The translations under genes were made by a program, and so were the position numbers. From an uncultured Bacteroidales bacterium (GTDB lineage Bacteria > Bacteroidota > Bacteroidia > Bacteroidales > P3), in NCBI GenBank assembly GCA_947165255.1, contig CAMUZR010000009.1, positions 1 to 64,000 of the forward strand: a stretch of DNA of 64,000 nt, given 5' to 3'. Positions 59,523-64,000 of the stretch are shown in pieces (the first letter of the stretch is position 1; each line of letters opens with the position of its first letter). The notes beneath the pieces were generated by a model that did no database searches, was not told the DNA's origin, and was given only the letters and a program-made list of their open reading frames with translations.

Positions 59523-61505
59523 ATGGAAGAACTGAACGAAAAGCAGGGAACCGTAGAGAACGAGGAACTGCAACCTGTTGTCGAGCAAGTTGCTAATGAC
59601 AATGACTCTAACACAAGCGTAACCCCCGAGCCCGCCTCAGAGGCTGCAACAGAAGAACCCACAGCCACGCCAGAGCCCGCCGCTGCCGAACCCGCAACGA
59701 CTGCACCCGCCGTTGAAAACACCCCCGCCGAGCACGAGAGCGCCCCCGCCGAACCCGAGGAGGAGCCCGTAGTCGACTACAGCCAAATGAACCGCGAGGA
59801 ACTGCTGGCCGCCTTTAACGAGCTGATGCAGCTAGAGGTGTCCCAAATCCGCAACCGCGTAAGAGCCATCCGCGACCAATTCGCCATCCTGAACAAGGAG
59901 GTTGAGCAACAAGCCGCCAAGGCCTTTGAGGAACAGGGCGGAGATAAGGCCGACTTTAAATATGAGAACGACGCGGTGGCCCAGGAATTCTACAAACTGT
60001 GCGACACCTACCGCACCCGCCGCCAGAAGATGCAGGAGGAAATCGACGCCCAGAAGCATCAGAACCTGGAGGCAAAACGCCAGATTTTGGAAGAGCTGCG
60101 TTGCCTGATTGACAAGGACGAGGAAACCCTGAAACAGACCTACGACGAATTCAACGCCATACAGGAGAAATGGAAAGGCATTGGCGACGTGCCCAGAGAA
60201 GACATGAACGACCTTTGGCAGAACTACCATTTCCTAATCGAACAGTTTTTCAATAAAGTAAAGATTAGCAAAGAGTTGCGCATGCTGGATTTGAAGCGCA
60301 ACCTTGAGCAGAAGATACAGTTGTGCGAACGCGCCGAGGAATTGATTGTGGAGACATCGGTGGCCAAAGCTTTCAAAGCGCTGCAGGACCTGCGCGCCCA
60401 ATGGAAGGAGATTGGCCCCGTGCCCTCGGAACAGAGCGACGAGATATGGCAGCGCTTTAACAATGCCGCAAACCAGATTGACGAGCGCCGCCGCGAATAC
60501 TACGACCAGCGCAAAGAGGAACTGGAGCAGAACCTCCTGGCCAAACAGGCCCTGATTGCCAAAGCCGAAGAGGCCACCCAGAACCCACCACAGTCCACCA
60601 AGGAATGGAACGACACCACCGAGGCCCTGGACGAACTGCTGAAACTGTGGAAGAGCATCGGCCCCGTCCCAAGAGAGAACAACGAGGAGGTTTGGGCCAA
60701 ATTCAAAGGCATTATAGATAAGCACTATGCCGATAAGAAGGCCCATTTCAGCCAAATGCGCGACGAACAGAGCGAGAACTACAATAAGAAGGTGGACCTT
60801 TGCCTGAAGGCTGAGGCCATTGCCAAACGCGAGGACTGGAAGAACGCTACGGAAGAGCTGCTGCAACTGCAGGCCGAGTGGAAGACCATTGGCCCCACCA
60901 GCCGCAAGGTGAGCGACAAGGTTTGGCACCGCTTCCGTTCCGCCTGCGACGAGTTCTTTGCCAAGAAGAGCGACTACTTCAAAGGCATCCGCAGCAGCGA
61001 AAGCGAGAACCTGGAGAAGAAAACCGCCATTATTGACGAGCTGAAGGCCTACGCCTTTGGTGACGACAAGGAGGAGAACCTCAACGCCCTGAAGGAATTC
61101 CAACGCAGATGGCTCGAGATAGGCCACGTGCCCATGAAAGAGAAAGACCGCATCGTGAAAGAGTTCCGTGGTTTGCTGGACGGCATTTTCGAAAAGCTGA
61201 AGATTTCGGCCCGCGAGGCCGACGAGGCCATGCTCCGCTCGCATCAGCGCAACGGTGGTTCGGGCAGAAAGACTTCGGGCAACGAGTCGCACGACATGTC
61301 CAGCCGTATTGAAAAGCTGAAAGCCGACCTCAAACTATGGGAAAACAATATCGGTTTCCTGGCCAACAGCAAGCAGGCCGACCTGCTGAAGGAAGAAATG
61401 GAGCGTAAGATGGAGGCCACCCGCCAGGAGATTGCCCTGCTGACCGCCCGTATGAAACAGAAAGAGCAGGAAGAGGAATCGGAAGGCAACGAAACGGCCG
61501 AGTAA
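59523..61505 (+). CDS. DUF349 domain-repeat protein
   Basis: Repeated W-K-x-I-G-P/D-V-P...W..F units (EKWKGIGDVPRE, AQWKEIGPVPSE, KLWKSIGPVPRE, AEWKTIGPTSRK, RRWLEIGHVPMK). Confidence 0.92.
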   Translation: MEELNEKQGTVENEELQPVVEQVANDNDSNTSVTPEPASEAATEEPTATPEPAAAEPATTAPAVENTPAEHESAPAEPEEEPVVDYSQMNREELLAAFNELMQLEVSQIRNRVRAIRDQFAILNKEVEQQAAKAFEEQGGDKADFKYENDAVAQEFYKLCDTYRTRRQKMQEEIDAQKHQNLEAKRQILEELRCLIDKDEETLKQTYDEFNAIQEKWKGIGDVPREDMNDLWQNYHFLIEQFFNKVKISKELRMLDLKRNLEQKIQLCERAEELIVETSVAKAFKALQDLRAQWKEIGPVPSEQSDEIWQRFNNAANQIDERRREYYDQRKEELEQNLLAKQALIAKAEEATQNPPQSTKEWNDTTEALDELLKLWKSIGPVPRENNEEVWAKFKGIIDKHYADKKAHFSQMRDEQSENYNKKVDLCLKAEAIAKREDWKNATEELLQLQAEWKTIGPTSRKVSDKVWHRFRSACDEFFAKKSDYFKGIRSSESENLEKKTAIIDELKAYAFGDDKEENLNALKEFQRRWLEIGHVPMKEKDRIVKEFRGLLDGIFEKLKISAREADEAMLRSHQRNGGSGRKTSGNESHDMSSRIEKLKADLKLWENNIGFLANSKQADLLKEEMERKMEATRQEIALLTARMKQKEQEEESEGNETAE

Positions 61506-61551
61506 TGGTGAAAACCTCACGAATGAAAACTGAATTGTAAAAAAAATCCGA

Positions 61552-62529
61552 TTGATTACGAAAAGGTTTTTCATACAACTGGCAGTACTGGCGCTGGTTG
61601 CGACAATGAGCGCCTGCCGCCACACATCTGACGAAGCGGTGCAACTGCACCGCTTCGAAAAGGTGTTGTTCGACACCCCCGTGGAGCAACTGCAAGGTAA
61701 ACTGCTATCGGTGGGCAGCGAGTACGGCACCGAGCTGCTGAACATTCGTCCCGAAAACCCAGAGTATATGCAAATGCTGGCCGGATTTGTGCAAGACCCG
61801 ACCATGCGGGAGGTGTATCGGCTGGTGGACAGCGTGTTCGGCGACATGCAGGAGGAGTCAGTGGCACTGGGCAAAGCCCTTGCCAAGGCCCAGGAGCTAT
61901 CCCCAACCCTGCGTTACGACAAGGTGTTCACTTTTATTTCTGGCATGTTCGACTACGACATGCGCGTTGGGTGTAACAGCCATGAGTTGGTTATAAGCTT
62001 GGACCAATACGTACTGCCTTACACTCAGAAATTCAACTACTTCAACAGTCCTCTCTTCCTAGTGCAGCAGAGCCGACCCCAATATTTGGTAGCCGACTGC
62101 ATGGAAGCCATTGGCCGCCAGCACATTGCCATCCCCCAAGAGGGTGAGATGACCCTGCTGGACTACATGGTGGCCGAGGGCAAGGCCATTTATTTTGCCC
62201 AACAAACCCTGCCGGACACTCCGGACAGCATTCTTATGCGCTATTCGAAGGTGCAGATGGAATGGATGAAGAAAAATGAAAGCAACGTGTGGAGCTATCT
62301 GCTGCAGAACAAGGTGCTGTACGACATAGACTACATGCGCTTCCACAACCTGATTGACGACGCGCCCAAAACCAACGCTTTCCGCGATTCGTCGCCCCGA
62401 ACCCCTTACTATATTGGCTGGAAAATTGTCAGCCAATACGTCAGCAACACGGGGGCATCTATAGATGAACTATTTGAAGAAACAGACTCTCAGAAGATAC
62501 TGAGCCAGTCAAACTATCGTCCTAAATGA
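61552..62529 (+). CDS. gldB: Gliding motility lipoprotein GldB homologue (TTG start)
   Basis: Lipobox TMSACRH; FEKVLFD...; LISLDQYVL; terminal STGASIDELFEETDSQKILSQSNYRPK. Confidence 0.85.
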   Translation: MITKRFFIQLAVLALVATMSACRHTSDEAVQLHRFEKVLFDTPVEQLQGKLLSVGSEYGTELLNIRPENPEYMQMLAGFVQDPTMREVYRLVDSVFGDMQEESVALGKALAKAQELSPTLRYDKVFTFISGMFDYDMRVGCNSHELVISLDQYVLPYTQKFNYFNSPLFLVQQSRPQYLVADCMEAIGRQHIAIPQEGEMTLLDYMVAEGKAIYFAQQTLPDTPDSILMRYSKVQMEWMKKNESNVWSYLLQNKVLYDIDYMRFHNLIDDAPKTNAFRDSSPRTPYYIGWKIVSQYVSNTGASIDELFEETDSQKILSQSNYRPK

Positions 62530-64000
62530 GAAGAGAAAAACGTCCTTGGTTAAGAACTAGTAATATATATATATACTTATTGTATAAGTCGCTGCTGGCA
62601 TTCATTGTGCTGCTGGCAGCGCAGGCTTTTTTCTATTTAGACAACACACGTATTTTCCACGTCGATGGTTTCCACGAATGGATGGGAATCATCTGGGGGA
62701 ACATGGTCTTCGGCATTGCCACTATCGGGTGCATGCTGCTGGCCTATTACGCACTGAACCTCATACCTTTCAACTTCCGCTGGAACCCGCATTACCACCG
62801 AATCACCGAGTTGGTGTTCTATTACCTGCCCATCATGGCCATGCTGGTGGCCGATATATGTGATTCGGCCTACTATCAGTACACCTACCGCCGGCTGAGC
62901 GGTGAGATTTTCCGTTATCTGGGCATCAGCGGCAATATGGGCGCCCTATGGCCACACTTCGTTGTAGACTACTGGCATTCCACCCTCTTTGCCATTATCA
63001 TCACTATAATTTTGTTCTGGCTGGGAGGGAAGGCAAAACTGCTGCCCCGCAACCGGTATCGGAAGCACAAGGCGAACGACCTGGTGGGACTGGTGCTAGG
63101 CGGCTTATGCGTTGTTTTCCTTCTGCGCGGCGGTTTCGGAAAGAACATCGAATGGCACGACACCACTAAGTATTGCCAGGCCAAGAACTGCGCCCTGGTG
63201 ACCAATAGTGGCTATAATATTGTTAGAACCTTCAACGGAGGCACACTGCAGGAGGTGGACTATATGGACGCACGTGAGGCCGAGGCATTGTACAACCCCG
63301 TCTTTGCGCCCGACAGCGCCATTGCCAATGCCCGTCCCGAACACTCACAGGGCTGGGCTCCCAATGCCGGGTGCTGGCTCCAGCCGGCAGCACCAGACTC
63401 GTTGGGTAGGGTTGTCCGAGAGGCAAATGTGATGCGCAAAAACGTGGTGATGATTGTGCTGGAAAGCTTCTCGCAAGAATATATGGGCTGCTACAACAAG
63501 GGCATTATGCCCAGTTTTACCCCCTTCCTAGACTCGCTTTACGAACACAGCGTGGTCTACCAGGGTCGCGCCAACGGCAAAAAGTCCATCGAAGGCATTC
63601 CGGCGGTGTTCAGTTCCATACCTACGCTCATGACGTTTCCGCTGAGTATGAGCGACTACCGTGACGATAGCATCAATGCCCTCCCCAATATTCTGCGCAA
63701 TAACGGCTACCACACTGCTTTCTTCCACGGGAGCTACAACGGGGTGATGAATTTCGACCGACTGTGCAAGAGATTGGGGTTTGAAGAATACTTCGGCAAA
63801 AATGAATATATGGCCGACCGCCACTCGCGCGAAAGCGACTACGACGGCTGTTGGGGCATTTACGACGAATACTACTTACAGTATATGGTGCGCAAGCTGA
63901 GCACCTTCGAGCAGCCTTTCATGTCGGGCGTGTTCACCCTTTCGTCCCACCACCCCTACACCATGCAGCCGGGGCACGAGAACGACTTTGTCGACGGGCC
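62526..64000 (+). CDS. LTA synthase-like membrane sulfatase/alkaline phosphatase superfamily protein, truncated by window end
   Basis: ATG overlaps gldB stop (ATGA); several N-terminal TMs; NVVMIVLESFSQEYMGCYN and ANGKKSIEGIPAVFSSIPTLM. Confidence 0.85.
   Translation, partial: MRREKRPWLRTSNIYIYLLYKSLLAFIVLLAAQAFFYLDNTRIFHVDGFHEWMGIIWGNMVFGIATIGCMLLAYYALNLIPFNFRWNPHYHRITELVFYYLPIMAMLVADICDSAYYQYTYRRLSGEIFRYLGISGNMGALWPHFVVDYWHSTLFAIIITIILFWLGGKAKLLPRNRYRKHKANDLVGLVLGGLCVVFLLRGGFGKNIEWHDTTKYCQAKNCALVTNSGYNIVRTFNGGTLQEVDYMDAREAEALYNPVFAPDSAIANARPEHSQGWAPNAGCWLQPAAPDSLGRVVREANVMRKNVVMIVLESFSQEYMGCYNKGIMPSFTPFLDSLYEHSVVYQGRANGKKSIEGIPAVFSSIPTLMTFPLSMSDYRDDSINALPNILRNNGYHTAFFHGSYNGVMNFDRLCKRLGFEEYFGKNEYMADRHSRESDYDGCWGIYDEYYLQYMVRKLSTFEQPFMSGVFTLSSHHPYTMQPGHENDFVDG

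Overview
64 kb chromosomal segment from a member of the Bacteroidales/Bacteroidota. Support: Bacteroidota-type promoters (TAnnTTTG), GldB, a type B T9SS-sorted giant protein, a Bacteroidota-style Rho with a long insertion, and the nusB-DUF1573-yajC-ybbR-coaE cluster. Most genes are housekeeping: rho, gcvH, proS, waaA, a BamA/TamA-like barrel, polyprenyl synthase, an exbB/exbD cluster, corA, panD, trxB, glyS, ligA, dapF, dnaX, coaE, yajC, nusB, leuS. Accessory or surface loci are a 1.8-kaa T9SS adhesin-like protein, a 2.55-kaa cyclic beta-1,2-glucan synthase-like GT84/GH94 protein, a PD40-repeat protein, a degenerate GH25 protein and an LTA-synthase-like sulfatase cut by the window end. I recognised no rRNA, tRNA, CRISPR array, transposase or prophage. 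Strongest leads: (1) dnaX is split by a single in-frame amber codon between the gamma (ATPase) part and an apparently intact tau C-terminal part; (2) a highly structured, promoter-preceded and hairpin-terminated putative ncRNA or leader at about 4.55-4.76 kb; (3) a dispersed long-palindrome family at 47.9, 52.5 and 54.1 kb; (4) a GH25-like protein that appears to have lost its catalytic acids; (5) an OB-like DUF3127 protein with an SSB-like EEDLPF tail. All calls come from reading the sequence and the supplied ORF translations; no database search was run.
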